From an uncultured Hyphomonas sp. (GTDB lineage: Bacteria; Pseudomonadota; Alphaproteobacteria; Caulobacterales; Hyphomonadaceae), in assembly GCF_963677035.1 (NCBI RefSeq), contig NZ_OY781472.1, forward strand, positions 620,001-684,000: a stretch of 64,000 nt of DNA, in the 5' to 3' direction. The stretch's first letter is position 1. Each line of letters starts with the position of its first letter. Below, one piece after another: positions 54,884-63,896 of this stretch. The notes under the pieces are model-generated. The model had not been told where the DNA came from, searched no databases, and saw only the letters and a program-made list of their open reading frames with translations. The position numbers and the translations under genes were made by a program.

Positions 54884-55269
54884 CAGGCCGCTGCCCCTGC
54901 GCCGTCAGCCAGCAGGCGCCGGCACCGGCTGAGGGCACGGTAAAGATTGGAACAGGCCACATCGGCGGAAATGTCGAGCACAGCCGCACGGGACTCCTCG
55001 TCTTCGCTGGCCGCCAACAAAGCCGCAAGCGCTTCGGCGGTCTGCGAATAGGTCGGACCGTCGGCTTCGCCGAGCAGGTACATCTGCATGACACTGAAAT
55101 AGGCGCGCGCGGCCGGGGTCGTCGCATCACTCGGGTGCAGGATGTCTTTCTCGCGCAGGACCCGGGCCTGATTTTCCAGCAACAGCACACCCCGGCGGTC
55201 GCCATTGCGCACGACGGCACCGTTCACGACGAACGTTTCACCCGGCTTGAGCGACAGTTTCAGAGGCAT
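54883..55269 (-). CDS. flbT: Flagellar biosynthesis regulator FlbT
   Basis: A 128-residue FlbT. MPLKLSLKPGETFVVNGAVVRNGDRRG (in part) and VLLLENQARVLREKDIL are the family blocks, followed by AARAYFSVMQMYLLGEAD. FlbT binds the 5' untranslated part of flagellin mRNA in Caulobacter and lowers its translation when the hook is incomplete. No flagellin or flaF is in the window. Coupled to the 103-residue gene downstream. Confidence 0.93.
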   Translation of the reverse strand: MPLKLSLKPGETFVVNGAVVRNGDRRGVLLLENQARVLREKDILHPSDATTPAARAYFSVMQMYLLGEADGPTYSQTAEALAALLAASEDEESRAAVLDISADVACSNLYRALSRCRRLLADGAGAAA

Positions 55270-55666
55270 GGTTCCAGATCCAATGCGGCGAATTTCGCAG
55301 AGAATCGCAGGAAGGCGTTAACGCTTGATTGCCAGTTCACGAACTTTCCACGTGGGCAGGACGGCGCGGCCGCGTCGAAAGCAGGGTGCCATACGCGCGG
55401 CCCGGCAGGGTTCTGGATCATAAGTCCTGCATCGGCCCGGGCCTGTTCCGACCCGCCGGGTCCAACCTGCCCGGACCGGTGCGGCACTCCGCTGAAGCGT
55501 GAGACGCTGCGGTCGTGCGCATGGCCCCTTCTATTTACCACAGTCTGCCAGAGGCCGATAATGAAACCCGTGCTGCGGTGCGGAATGCACCTCCCGCCAC
55601 GTCAGAGCTTGCCCCCGTCGGGGCACTCCTTATTGTGGGGGAAAGACAGATAAGGACGGGGCACCC
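55270..55666. other. Divergent intergenic region between flbT and moxR
   Basis: 397 bases. The right side holds GCCCCC-GTC-GGGGC-like hairpins, and GGACGGGGCACCC is the moxR ribosome region. The left side must carry the flbT promoter; I see no clear sigma-54 GG/GC pair. No coding frame has a family motif. Confidence 0.6.
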
Positions 55667-56542
55667 ATGCGTTTCGAAGGCACTGAAAACTATGTGGCAA
55701 CAGACGACCTGCGCGTGGCCGTCAACGCCGCCATTGCACTGGAGCGTCCGCTGCTCGTCAAAGGCGAGCCGGGCACCGGCAAGACCGTTCTGGCCATCGA
55801 GGTCGCCAAATCGCTCGGCTGCGAGCTGATCGAATGGCACATCAAGTCCACCACGAAGGCAAATCAGGGCCTTTATGAGTATGATGCCGTGTCCCGCCTG
55901 CGTGACGGCCAGATGGGCGAAGAGCGCGCCAAGGATGTGAAGAACTACATCAAGAAGGGCAAGCTGTGGGAGGCGTTCACCGCCGAAAAGCGCCCGGTGC
56001 TGCTGATCGACGAAATCGACAAGGCCGATATCGAATTCCCGAACGACCTCCTGCAGGAGCTCGACCGGATGGAGTTCTATGTCTACGAAATCGACGAAAC
56101 GGTGAAGGCGCACCAGCGCCCGATCGTGATCATCACGTCCAACAATGAAAAAGAGCTGCCGGACGCCTTCCTGCGCCGCTGCTTCTTCCACTTCATCAAG
56201 TTCCCGGACGAAGAAACGATGCAGGAAATCATCGATGTCCACTATCCGGGCATCAAGCAGAAGCTGGTCAAGGACGCCCTGACGACCTTCTACGCCATGC
56301 GCGAACTGCCGGGCGTGAAGAAGAAGCCGTCGACCAGTGAACTGCTCGATTGGCTGAAACTGCTGATGAACGAGGATATCGACCTCGAAACCCTGCGCGA
56401 GAAGGACCCGGAGCGGCTGACCCCGCCGCTGCATGGCGCCCTCCTCAAGAACGAGCAGGACATCGCCCTCTTCGAACGCCTCGCCTTCCTCGCCCGCCGC
56501 CAGGACGGCCCGGGCGGCGGCCGCCGCGGCCCGGCAGGCTAA
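55667..56542 (+). CDS. MoxR-family AAA+ ATPase
   Basis: A 291-residue MoxR ATPase. Walker A is KGEPGTGKTVLAIE (about 32-45) and Walker B is PVLLIDEIDKADIEF, with sensor 1 VIITSNNEKELPDAFLRRC and its arginine finger (in pieces). MoxR proteins work as chaperones with von Willebrand A (VWA) partners in maturing metal enzymes or the cell envelope. The matching VWA gene lies 2.9 kb away on the same strand (59459), not next to it as usual. The Gly/Arg-rich tail is not part of the fold. Confidence 0.93.
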   Translation: MRFEGTENYVATDDLRVAVNAAIALERPLLVKGEPGTGKTVLAIEVAKSLGCELIEWHIKSTTKANQGLYEYDAVSRLRDGQMGEERAKDVKNYIKKGKLWEAFTAEKRPVLLIDEIDKADIEFPNDLLQELDRMEFYVYEIDETVKAHQRPIVIITSNNEKELPDAFLRRCFFHFIKFPDEETMQEIIDVHYPGIKQKLVKDALTTFYAMRELPGVKKKPSTSELLDWLKLLMNEDIDLETLREKDPERLTPPLHGALLKNEQDIALFERLAFLARRQDGPGGGRRGPAG

Positions 56543-56645
56543 GCGTTCAACACACCGGCTCTCTCCGCCCTCTCAAGGTGTCGTCCCGGCCATTCCGGCT
56601 TCCCTCTGTCCGGGATAACGTTTCTACTGTTATAAGAAACGGGTC

Positions 56646-57751
56646 ATGCTTGATGATCTGGTGGGTGAAATCTACGAGACCGTGACGGACAGGGGGCGCT
56701 TGGCCAAATTGGCCGCCCGCCTTCAGGACGAGTTCACGTCGCATGCTTCTGCGCTCGTCATTGCAGAACCGGACCGCTATTTCCTGATGCAGAGCAATGT
56801 CAGTCCGGACTCGGCTGACGCTTACAATCAGGAGCTCTGGCATAACGATATCTGGATGCAGGAATTCCTTGTCAGGGCGTCTGAAACCGTCCTGTCCGGA
56901 CACCAGATGTGCGCCTATTCCGACATCCCGGCAGACTATCGCCACCATGTTGTGGAAGCCGCAGATACGTATGACGGTCTCAGTGTCCGTGTAATGGATA
57001 CGCCGGAAATCACAGCGAGTATTTCGCTCTACAGGTCCCGGTCGCAGGACATTTTCCAGACCTCTGATTTCGAAAAAATGTTGTACCTGGCACCTCATCT
57101 GAAGCGAGGCCTCAGCCTGCAACAGGTGTTCGGAGACCTGAAAAACCACAGCAAACTGCTGACACCCGCCATAAATCACATTCCGGGTAGTGCCTTCATC
57201 GTTGACCCGTCGTTCCGTATTGTGACGATGAACACGTCTGCCGAAAAGCTGCTGTCCGAAAACCACGCCTCGGCAGTTGGCAAGGCCGCCTGATTGCTCA
57301 CAACAGGGCTGTCAGCGACGCCCTCCATCATTCCCTCGCCGTCGCGGTCACCCGTGGTATTCCCGCGGTCTATCCCCTGAAAGTGCGCGATCGCGCAGCG
57401 CCGATGATTGTTCGCGTCGCCCGGCTGGACAGCAGGCTTTCGGAAGACGTGCGCAGCGTTGCCGGAGGCGGCGCCGAAAAGCACTTGGCGATCATTACGT
57501 TCACCCTTCCACAGGCTACCCTGCCCGCCGAAGCGACAACGCTGCTCTCAACCGCTTACGACCTGACCCCAAGGGAAGCAGAAACGGCCATTCTCATTGC
57601 GGAGGGTATGGGGCCTGGCGATGCCGCTGACCGGATGGGCGTAAAACTATCGACCTTCCGCAGCTTTCTGAAATGCGCGCTAGGGAAGATGGGCACAAAC
57701 CGCCAGTCCGAACTGGCTGCGAAAGTACAGTCCTTATTCGCCGGGCGGTGA
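56646..57751 (+). pseudogene. LuxR-type HTH regulator split by a frameshift
   Basis: The first frame (56646-57293, 215 residues) encodes an N-terminal sensor-like part and ends GKAA-stop. The rest continues without a gap one base back, from about 57290: LIAHNRAVSDALHHSLAVAV and on to 57751, with the C-terminal DNA-binding block YDLTPREAETAILIAEGMGPGDAADRMGV and VKLSTFRSFLKCALGKMG (in pieces), a LuxR-type helix-turn-helix. Joining both gives about 368 residues, normal for this group. Loss of one C in the GCCGCC run near 57285-57290 is the likely cause. It may be a broken gene, a sequencing error or a true frameshift site. Confidence 0.8.
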
Positions 57752-57757
57752 CCCAGG

Positions 57758-58543
57758 CTAATCGTCAGCCCTCATCGGCGTGACGCCCTTGGTGGGGGGG
57801 CGGAAGTTGACGTCTTCGCGGCTTTTCAGGAAATCGGCCATCTTGGTCTTGTCGGTACGCTCGTCCCACCAGGTTTTCCAAGCAAGCGTGATCCAACCTA
57901 CATGGAACGCGACACCGCAGATCAGCGCCACCCAACCCGGAATTGGTCCGATATGCGCGCGACGCACGAAGTGAGCGAAATTGTCCACATCGGTCGGATG
58001 AATGGCGATCTTGGCGAAATAGGCTGCGCCGAGAATCGTGAAGATCCAGCCATAATTGCGGCGCAGGCGCCGGCCGACCGACCGGATCATCGAGATCCGG
58101 TATTGCGGTTTGACATAATCATCTGACAGGGCCGTCCCCCGGTCAAGCGGGATCCGTGCCCCCTCTCCGCGCAGCATGGGCACATAGAAGGCAATTTCCA
58201 GCACGCGCGCCCGGAACCGCCAGACATAGAAGAAGCGGTAGCGCCGCGCCTCCAGCATCAGGAACATGATGCAAAGCGCCCCCACCAGCACGATCGGGAA
58301 CGGCGAGGCGCGCTCTGACGCAAACGCGGCAGACAGGCCGATCCCGGTTGAGATCACCGCCCAGTTCGTGGTCTGGTCGAGGCGCTGGCGCCACACAGTC
58401 GAACGATAGACTTCAGCCCGGTAGAGGTGCGCGATCGCGCCGACTTCCTTATTGCCGGAAATACCCGATGGCGGATCGCCGTCCGGGTCACCATCGGTTG
58501 GTGTGGCCAACGCCACATCATCTTTATCGTCAAATTCGGTCAT
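57758..58543 (-). CDS. DUF2270 family membrane protein
   Basis: A 261-residue protein. After an acidic, disordered N terminus (1-35) comes GAIAHLYRAEVYRSTVWRQRLDQTTNWAV (in part), the DUF2270 signature, two helices (62-80, 82-95 region), the block EARRYRFFYVWRFRARVLE and a later pair of helices (170-190, 205-228). Family function unknown. It lies between the MoxR and VWA genes, in the opposite direction, and starts 45 bases from the start of a secreted-protein gene. Confidence 0.86.
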   Translation of the reverse strand: MTEFDDKDDVALATPTDGDPDGDPPSGISGNKEVGAIAHLYRAEVYRSTVWRQRLDQTTNWAVISTGIGLSAAFASERASPFPIVLVGALCIMFLMLEARRYRFFYVWRFRARVLEIAFYVPMLRGEGARIPLDRGTALSDDYVKPQYRISMIRSVGRRLRRNYGWIFTILGAAYFAKIAIHPTDVDNFAHFVRRAHIGPIPGWVALICGVAFHVGWITLAWKTWWDERTDKTKMADFLKSREDVNFRPPTKGVTPMRADD

Positions 58544-58588
58544 GCAGGCGTTTCCTTGCCCCCGCCTACTCCCAAAAAGGCCGCCGGA

Positions 58589-59335
58589 TCAAGCCGGACA
58601 GTAGTCTCGCTGAAGAATTGCTCCGTAACCTTCCAGCGCTGCGCGGACGTGACGGGTGTCCTGCCGGTCGGATTCTGCGCGCACACGCGCCGCCAAAGCT
58701 GAAGCGCTGCCTGTGATCCGGGCCCGCCAGAAAGCATAGCGCAATCCGTCCGGCTCGACCGTCAGCTGAACGGCCCGGTCGAACGCAGCAAGGTCGCAAT
58801 TTTCCATCGCCAGTTCGCTGAGCACATGGCCGAAATCCCCCCGCTCGAAATTCTCGAGTGGCCTGGCGCCGGGTTGTGGCGGACCGGCCAGCGCAAACAT
58901 GGCATCGATCACACGCCGGCGCGTTGCCGTATCCGGCGCAAGGCGCGCGCCGGCCGCCATCAGCTCCGGCCGGCCGATATTAAAAGGCGGAAGCCCGGCC
59001 TGGGCCTGCTGCAGGAAGCGAGTCCAATCCGCTTCCCGCAGCGCGGCCTCCGCCCGCTCACGGACATAGTCGGGATATTCCGGCCCGGGCGCTGCCTCGC
59101 CGCCAAGCCGTCCCTCCCAATCCGCAAGCAGCGCTGTGTCCCCACTCAGCGCAACCGTATTCAGGAAAATGGGTTTCAGGCGGTCCCGTTTGTCGGCCGG
59201 AAACCCCGCGGTCGCCTCCCAGATCACCTGAAGCATGCAACTCTTCTCGTCCTGTCCCGCCGGGCAGCCCGGGTCAGCCACAGCAGCTGGCCCGGCAGTC
59301 AGCAGGGATAGGGACAGGAAGAAGATACGCATCAT
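58589..59335 (-). CDS. Secreted protein, unknown (248 residues)
   Basis: A signal peptide (MMRIFFLSLSLLTAGPAAVAD) is followed by a helical, mature region. CPAGQDEKSCMLQVIWEAT has two Cys, and CDLAAFDRAV and QRDYCPA two more, so two disulfides are possible. The repeated helical pattern (ADWEGRLGG, ADWTRFLQQ, NCDLAAFDRAV) looks like a TPR-type solenoid without clear consensus. It runs with the DUF2270 gene on the minus strand. I do not recognise a family. Confidence 0.75.
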   Translation of the reverse strand: MMRIFFLSLSLLTAGPAAVADPGCPAGQDEKSCMLQVIWEATAGFPADKRDRLKPIFLNTVALSGDTALLADWEGRLGGEAAPGPEYPDYVRERAEAALREADWTRFLQQAQAGLPPFNIGRPELMAAGARLAPDTATRRRVIDAMFALAGPPQPGARPLENFERGDFGHVLSELAMENCDLAAFDRAVQLTVEPDGLRYAFWRARITGSASALAARVRAESDRQDTRHVRAALEGYGAILQRDYCPA

Positions 59336-59458
59336 GTCGATACATGGTTACCGGCTCGAAGCTGAACACAGGATGAGCGGCCAGTTGGCGTTACGTCAGC
59401 TTGGACAGCAGGCGGCAGCCGGGCTATGTTTGTGACAAGCCAAAAGCGAGACATTCCC

Positions 59459-60640
59459 ATGTTCCTCAACTTCTTCAACGAATTGCGCGAAGCCAAAGTG
59501 CCCGTCACGCTGAAGGAATACCTGATGCTGATGGAAGCAATGGACGAGAAGGTCATCGATATGGATGTCGAGGACTTCTACTATCTCTCCCGCGCCGCGC
59601 TGGTGAAGGACGAACGGAATATCGACAAGTTCGACAAGGTCTTCTCCCACGTCTTCAAGGGGCTCGATTCCCTGGCGGACGCAGTGGACGTGCAGGACAT
59701 CCCCGAGGAATGGCTGCGCAAGATGACCGAGAAATTCCTCACCCAGGAGGAAAAGGACGAGATCGAAGCGATGGGCGGCTTCGAGAAACTCATGGAGACG
59801 CTCAAGGAACGCCTTGAGGAGCAGAAAAAGCGCCACGAAGGCGGCAATAAGTGGATCGGCACAGGCGGCACCTCCCCCTTCGGGGCCAATGGCTACAATC
59901 CGGAAGGTGTGCGCATCGGGCAGGAGAAATCCCGCCACCGGCGCGCCGTGAAGGTCTGGGACAAGCGCGAATTCAAGAATTACGACGACAGCATCGAGCT
60001 TGGCACCCGCAACATCAAAGTCGCCATGAAGCGCCTGCGCAAATGGGCCCGCAAGGGCGCACCGGACGAATTGGATCTCGACGGCACCATCAACAACACC
60101 GCCCGCAAAGGCTATCTCGACATCGAGATGCGCCCGGAAAAGCGCAACACGGTTTCGGTGCTCCTGCTGCTGGATGTCGGCGGATCCATGGACCCCTATG
60201 TGCGCGTGATGGAGGAGCTGTTCTCCGCCGCCCGGTCAGAGATCAAGAACCTCGAATACTACTACTTCCACAACTGCCCCTATGAAGGCCTGTGGAAAGA
60301 CAACCGCCGGCGCATGAACAATCGCATCCCCACCTGGGACGTGCTGAACAAGTATCCGTCGGACTACAAGGTCATCATTGTCGGCGACGCGACGATGAGC
60401 CCCTACGAAATCACCTATGCCGGTGGCTCTGTTGAGCACTGGAACGATGAAGCCGGCGGGCTCTGGATCCAACGCTTTGTCGAGCGCTATCCGAACCTTG
60501 TCTGGCTGAATCCGGTCAAAGAAGGCGCATGGGAATATACCGGTTCGATCAAACTGATCCGTGAACTGATCGGCCCTCAGCGGATGTTCGAACTGACGCT
60601 GGGCGGAATGGATGAAGCCATGAAAGAACTGAGCCGCTAA
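59459..60640 (+). CDS. CoxE-like VWA domain protein
   Basis: A 393-residue protein, the usual partner of MoxR ATPases. FLNFFNELREAKVPVTLKEYL is the typical CoxE/VWA start. The VWA domain in the second half holds LLLLDVGGSMDPYV (Asp-x-Gly-x-Ser, the metal-ion-dependent adhesion site) and IIVGDATMSPYEITYAGG. A linker with RKGAPDELDLDGTINNTARKG joins the two. The start ATG 59459 is preferred to an upstream ATG at 59426, since the conserved N terminus begins there. The probable MoxR partner is at 55667. Confidence 0.9.
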   Translation: MFLNFFNELREAKVPVTLKEYLMLMEAMDEKVIDMDVEDFYYLSRAALVKDERNIDKFDKVFSHVFKGLDSLADAVDVQDIPEEWLRKMTEKFLTQEEKDEIEAMGGFEKLMETLKERLEEQKKRHEGGNKWIGTGGTSPFGANGYNPEGVRIGQEKSRHRRAVKVWDKREFKNYDDSIELGTRNIKVAMKRLRKWARKGAPDELDLDGTINNTARKGYLDIEMRPEKRNTVSVLLLLDVGGSMDPYVRVMEELFSAARSEIKNLEYYYFHNCPYEGLWKDNRRRMNNRIPTWDVLNKYPSDYKVIIVGDATMSPYEITYAGGSVEHWNDEAGGLWIQRFVERYPNLVWLNPVKEGAWEYTGSIKLIRELIGPQRMFELTLGGMDEAMKELSR

Positions 60641-60718
60641 GCCCCATTTCCTCCCCGAAACTCGCGAACAGCCTGACGCACGGGATGTGCGCGGGCGAAC
60701 CGTGATCTGGAGGAAAAA

Positions 60719-61204
60719 ATGATCCGCTACTTCAAAATCGCACTGATTGTGCTCGTCGGGCTTCAGGGCCTGTTCTACTTCATCTCAAATGCCGTGAACT
60801 GGGAGTATGCCCAGATGGCCGTTGGCGCGGTTTTCGGCCAGGCCGACAGCCCGGCCTATCCCAACCTTGTCGTCCCGGCGATCACCTCTCCCTTGCTGAT
60901 CAAGCTGGCCCTTATCGGTATCATGACCGGGGAACTTCTGGTCGGCCTGCTCTGTTTCAAAGGCGCATTCGACATGTGGAAACAGGTCGGCGGAGACGCG
61001 GGAACATTTAATGCCTCCAAGGCCTGGGCAATTGCAGGCTGCTGCACAGCCCTGATCGTCTGGTTTGGCGTCTTCCAGGTCTTTGGCGCAGCCCTGTTCC
61101 AGATGTGGCAGAGTCAGATAGGTATAGGCTCCTTCGAGGGCGCCTTCATGTATCTTTCAGCCAGCGCGCTGGTCATGATCTTCGTCAATCAGAAGGACGA
61201 CTGA
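60719..61204 (+). CDS. DUF2165 family membrane protein
   Basis: A 161-residue protein with four helices: about 5-24, 55-82, 98-124 and 138-154. MIRYFKIALIVLVGLQGLFYFISNAVNW (in part) and LIGIMTGELLVGLLCFKGAFDMW are the family blocks. DUF2165 has no proven function. TGGAGGAAAAA before the ATG is a strong ribosome site. Follows the VWA gene by 78 bases on the same strand. Confidence 0.88.
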   Translation: MIRYFKIALIVLVGLQGLFYFISNAVNWEYAQMAVGAVFGQADSPAYPNLVVPAITSPLLIKLALIGIMTGELLVGLLCFKGAFDMWKQVGGDAGTFNASKAWAIAGCCTALIVWFGVFQVFGAALFQMWQSQIGIGSFEGAFMYLSASALVMIFVNQKDD

Positions 61205-61295
61205 GAAACATTCACCTCATTCCCCAATGGCATACTTGTGGTCCGCGCCATGGCTCCTAGTGTGAGCCGGACTCAATTTCCGGAAGGAGACGGCG

Positions 61296-62222
61296 ATGCC
61301 GCGTATCAGGGCGAATGGTCTTGAAATCGAATATGAGGAAACCGGCTCACCGGATGATCCGATGATCCTGCTGGTTTCAGGCTATATGGGCCAGATGACG
61401 GAATGGCCGGATCGTTTCAAACAGGCGCTGGCCGATACCGGACGCCGCGTCGTTGTCTTTGACAACCGGGATATCGGCCTCACCCTGGCGATCGACGATC
61501 CTGCGCTGGAAGACTGCGTTCCCCCGCCCATGGAAGACCTGATGCAGGGCGCCGCCGAAGGCCAACCGGTACATGAGCGCGTGCCTTACGTACTGGACGA
61601 TATGGCAGCGGACGCGGCCGCCCTGATCGAGGCACTGGGCGCTGAGCAGGCCGACGTGCTCGGCTTGTCGATGGGGGGCATGATCGTGCAGCTGATGGCG
61701 CTGAACCATCCCGAACGTGTACGCACATTGATGCCGGTGATGACCACGTCCGGAGATCCGGACCTGCCGCCATCTGAACCGGAGGCCCTGGAAGCGCTGA
61801 CGGCGGAACCCGAAAGTGAAACGCCGGAAGCCATCGGCGACCTGGCGGTGAGGACCTATCACGCCATCGGGTCTCATCCGGACCTGCGTGCGCCCGATGA
61901 AGAGCTCCGCGCCAGCGCGATTGCCGATTTACAGCGCGCCAACCGGCCGCTCGGCCTCGCCCGCCAGTTTGCCGCCCTGCTGGCCCAGCCGCGCTGGCAC
62001 GACCGGCTCGGCTCTGTCGAACAACCGACACTGGTGCTGCACGGCGCCATGGACCGGCTGATCCCGCCCGAAGCTGGCCGCGATATCGCCCGGAGAATTC
62101 CGGGCGCGGAAATCGAGCTCATCGACAAATGGGGACATGACCTGCCGGAGGCGGTCGTTCCGGAGCTGCTGAACCGCATCCTGCCGTTTCTGGAGCGAAC
62201 CTCGAAGCCGGGAACTGCATGA
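61296..62222 (+). CDS. Alpha/beta hydrolase (tandem copy 1)
   Basis: A 308-residue alpha/beta hydrolase. GRRVVVFDNRDIGLTL precedes the nucleophile elbow LGLSMGGMIVQLMALNHPERV with Ser as nucleophile. The acid is in HGAMDRLIPPEAG and the His in KWGHDLPEAVVP. The pattern is that of aclacinomycin methylesterase RdmC-like and pimeloyl-type esterases. GGAAGGAGACG is the ribosome site. It is closely related to the next gene, from which it is separated by 47 bases. Confidence 0.92.
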   Translation: MPRIRANGLEIEYEETGSPDDPMILLVSGYMGQMTEWPDRFKQALADTGRRVVVFDNRDIGLTLAIDDPALEDCVPPPMEDLMQGAAEGQPVHERVPYVLDDMAADAAALIEALGAEQADVLGLSMGGMIVQLMALNHPERVRTLMPVMTTSGDPDLPPSEPEALEALTAEPESETPEAIGDLAVRTYHAIGSHPDLRAPDEELRASAIADLQRANRPLGLARQFAALLAQPRWHDRLGSVEQPTLVLHGAMDRLIPPEAGRDIARRIPGAEIELIDKWGHDLPEAVVPELLNRILPFLERTSKPGTA

Positions 62223-62269
62223 GCGCGCAAAACCTGTCATAAAGAAGCAAAACACATCGGAGGACCACC

Positions 62270-63181
62270 ATGGCGAAAATTCAAGCCAACGGTATCGACA
62301 TCGAATATGAAGAATTCGGGTCGAAGGACGATCCACTCATGCTTCTCGTGATGGGCTTTGCAGGTCAGATGACCGGCTGGCCGGAAAGCCTGATCCAGGG
62401 CCTGACAGATGCAGGCCGCCGGGTTGTGATTTTCGACAATCGCGATAGCGGACTGACCACCGAGTTTGACGGCCAGGTGCCCCCTTCCCCCCGCAACATC
62501 GTCAAGGGAATCGCCGCCGGTGAACCGATGCACGAAAAAGTACCCTACCTGCTGGACGACATGGCCGCCGATGCCGCCGCACTGATCGAGGCGCTCGGCG
62601 CAGACAAGGCAGACGTGATGGGTGTCTCCATGGGCGGCATGATTGTGCAATTAATGGCGCTGAACCACCCTGAGCGGGTACGTTCCCTGATCCCGGTGAT
62701 GACGACTTCCGGTGACCCGGCCCTGCCACCCGCCACACCTGAAGCCGCCGCAGCCCTGACGGCCATGCCGGAAGACAGAACGCCCGAAGCCATCGCCGAC
62801 CTCGCCGTGAAGGGACGCGCGGCCTATGGCTCACACCCTGACGTCCGTACACCCGATGACGAGATCCGCGCCAACGCCATCGCGGCCATGCAGCGGTCGG
62901 ACCGCCCGATGGGGGCCGCCCGGCAATATGCCGCGATCCTGGCCCAGCCTCGTTGGCACGAACGCCTTGGTGGGCTCGATGTCCCGACGCTCGTCCTGCA
63001 CGGCAAAGTGGATAATTTGATCCTCCCCGCAGCCGGAGAGGACATTGCCCGGCGTGTGCCCGGTGCGAAAATCGACATCATCGAGAAATGGGGTCATGAT
63101 CTGCCGGAAGCCGTCATGCCAGTTCTGCTGAACCGCATTGTCCCGTTTCTCGGACAGACGGCGCCATCAGGAGCGGCCTGA
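62270..63181 (+). CDS. Alpha/beta hydrolase (tandem copy 2)
   Basis: A 303-residue paralog of the gene upstream: the nucleophile block is MGVSMGGMIVQLMALNHPERV, the acid is in HGKVDNLILPAAG, and the His in KWGHDLPEAVMP. By eye, well over half the positions are identical along the whole length, so this is a recent tandem duplication. CGGAGGACCACC precedes the ATG. Its stop overlaps the start of the DUF4336 gene (TGATG). Confidence 0.92.
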   Translation: MAKIQANGIDIEYEEFGSKDDPLMLLVMGFAGQMTGWPESLIQGLTDAGRRVVIFDNRDSGLTTEFDGQVPPSPRNIVKGIAAGEPMHEKVPYLLDDMAADAAALIEALGADKADVMGVSMGGMIVQLMALNHPERVRSLIPVMTTSGDPALPPATPEAAAALTAMPEDRTPEAIADLAVKGRAAYGSHPDVRTPDDEIRANAIAAMQRSDRPMGAARQYAAILAQPRWHERLGGLDVPTLVLHGKVDNLILPAAGEDIARRVPGAKIDIIEKWGHDLPEAVMPVLLNRIVPFLGQTAPSGAA

Positions 63182-63882
63182 TGCTGGAGACGTTGGACAC
63201 AGACTTATGGCTGACCGAAGGCCCGGTCGTCGACTTTCACGGGTTCGCCTATCCCACGCGGTCGATCATCGTGCGTCTGCCGGATGGAAAACTCTGGGTC
63301 TGGTCCCCGGTTGCACTGACGCCTGAACTGAAGGCTGAAACGGACGCGCTGGGGCCCGTCGGCCACCTCGTCAGCCCGAACAAGATCCACCACCTTTACC
63401 TCACCGAATGGCATGCAGCCTATCCCGACGCGAAACTCTGGGGGCCTGCCTCCACGATCCGTAAACGGAACGACTTGCCGTTCGAGCCGGCACTGGAAGA
63501 CGCCCCGCCGGAAGCGTGGCAAGGCGTTTTCGAACAGGCCTGGTTCCGCGGCTCCTTTTTCATGGACGAAATTGCATTCGTTCACCGGCCGACGCGGACG
63601 GCCATTTTTGCCGACCTGTCAGAACATTTCGGCGACGACTTCCTGAAGCGCTACTGGAAAGGCTGGAAAGGCGTTCTGGCAAAGCCCTGGGGCATCGTCG
63701 TTGGCAAGGGGTTTGCGCCGCTCGAATGGCGCCTCAGTTTCACCAACCGCAAACCCGCACGCGCCGCGTTTGACAAAGTCGCCGCCACCCATCCCGACAG
63801 GATCATCATGGCGCATGGCGAATGGGTAAAGACAGGCGGCGAGGCTTTCCTGCGCCAGGCCTTCGCCTGGCTCATCCGCTGA
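63181..63882 (+). CDS. DUF4336 family protein, metallo-beta-lactamase-like
   Basis: A 233-residue soluble protein. LWLTEGPVVDFHGFAYPTRSIIVRLPDG (in part) and HLVSPNKIHHLYLTEWHAAYPDAKLWGP match the DUF4336 pattern, which resembles metallo-beta-lactamases with changed metal ligands. IFADLSEHFGDD and DRIIMAHGEWVKTGG are later blocks. Function unknown. Coupled to the second alpha/beta hydrolase by the TGATG overlap; the crotonase gene follows after 14 bases. Confidence 0.87.
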   Translation: MLETLDTDLWLTEGPVVDFHGFAYPTRSIIVRLPDGKLWVWSPVALTPELKAETDALGPVGHLVSPNKIHHLYLTEWHAAYPDAKLWGPASTIRKRNDLPFEPALEDAPPEAWQGVFEQAWFRGSFFMDEIAFVHRPTRTAIFADLSEHFGDDFLKRYWKGWKGVLAKPWGIVVGKGFAPLEWRLSFTNRKPARAAFDKVAATHPDRIIMAHGEWVKTGGEAFLRQAFAWLIR

Positions 63883-63896
63883 CTTTGGAGAAAGAC

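Noticed and set aside
55260..55541. 93-codon minus-strand frame upstream of flbT
   Set aside because: No family motif, no ribosome site and a composition like non-coding GC-rich DNA; it would fill the flbT promoter.
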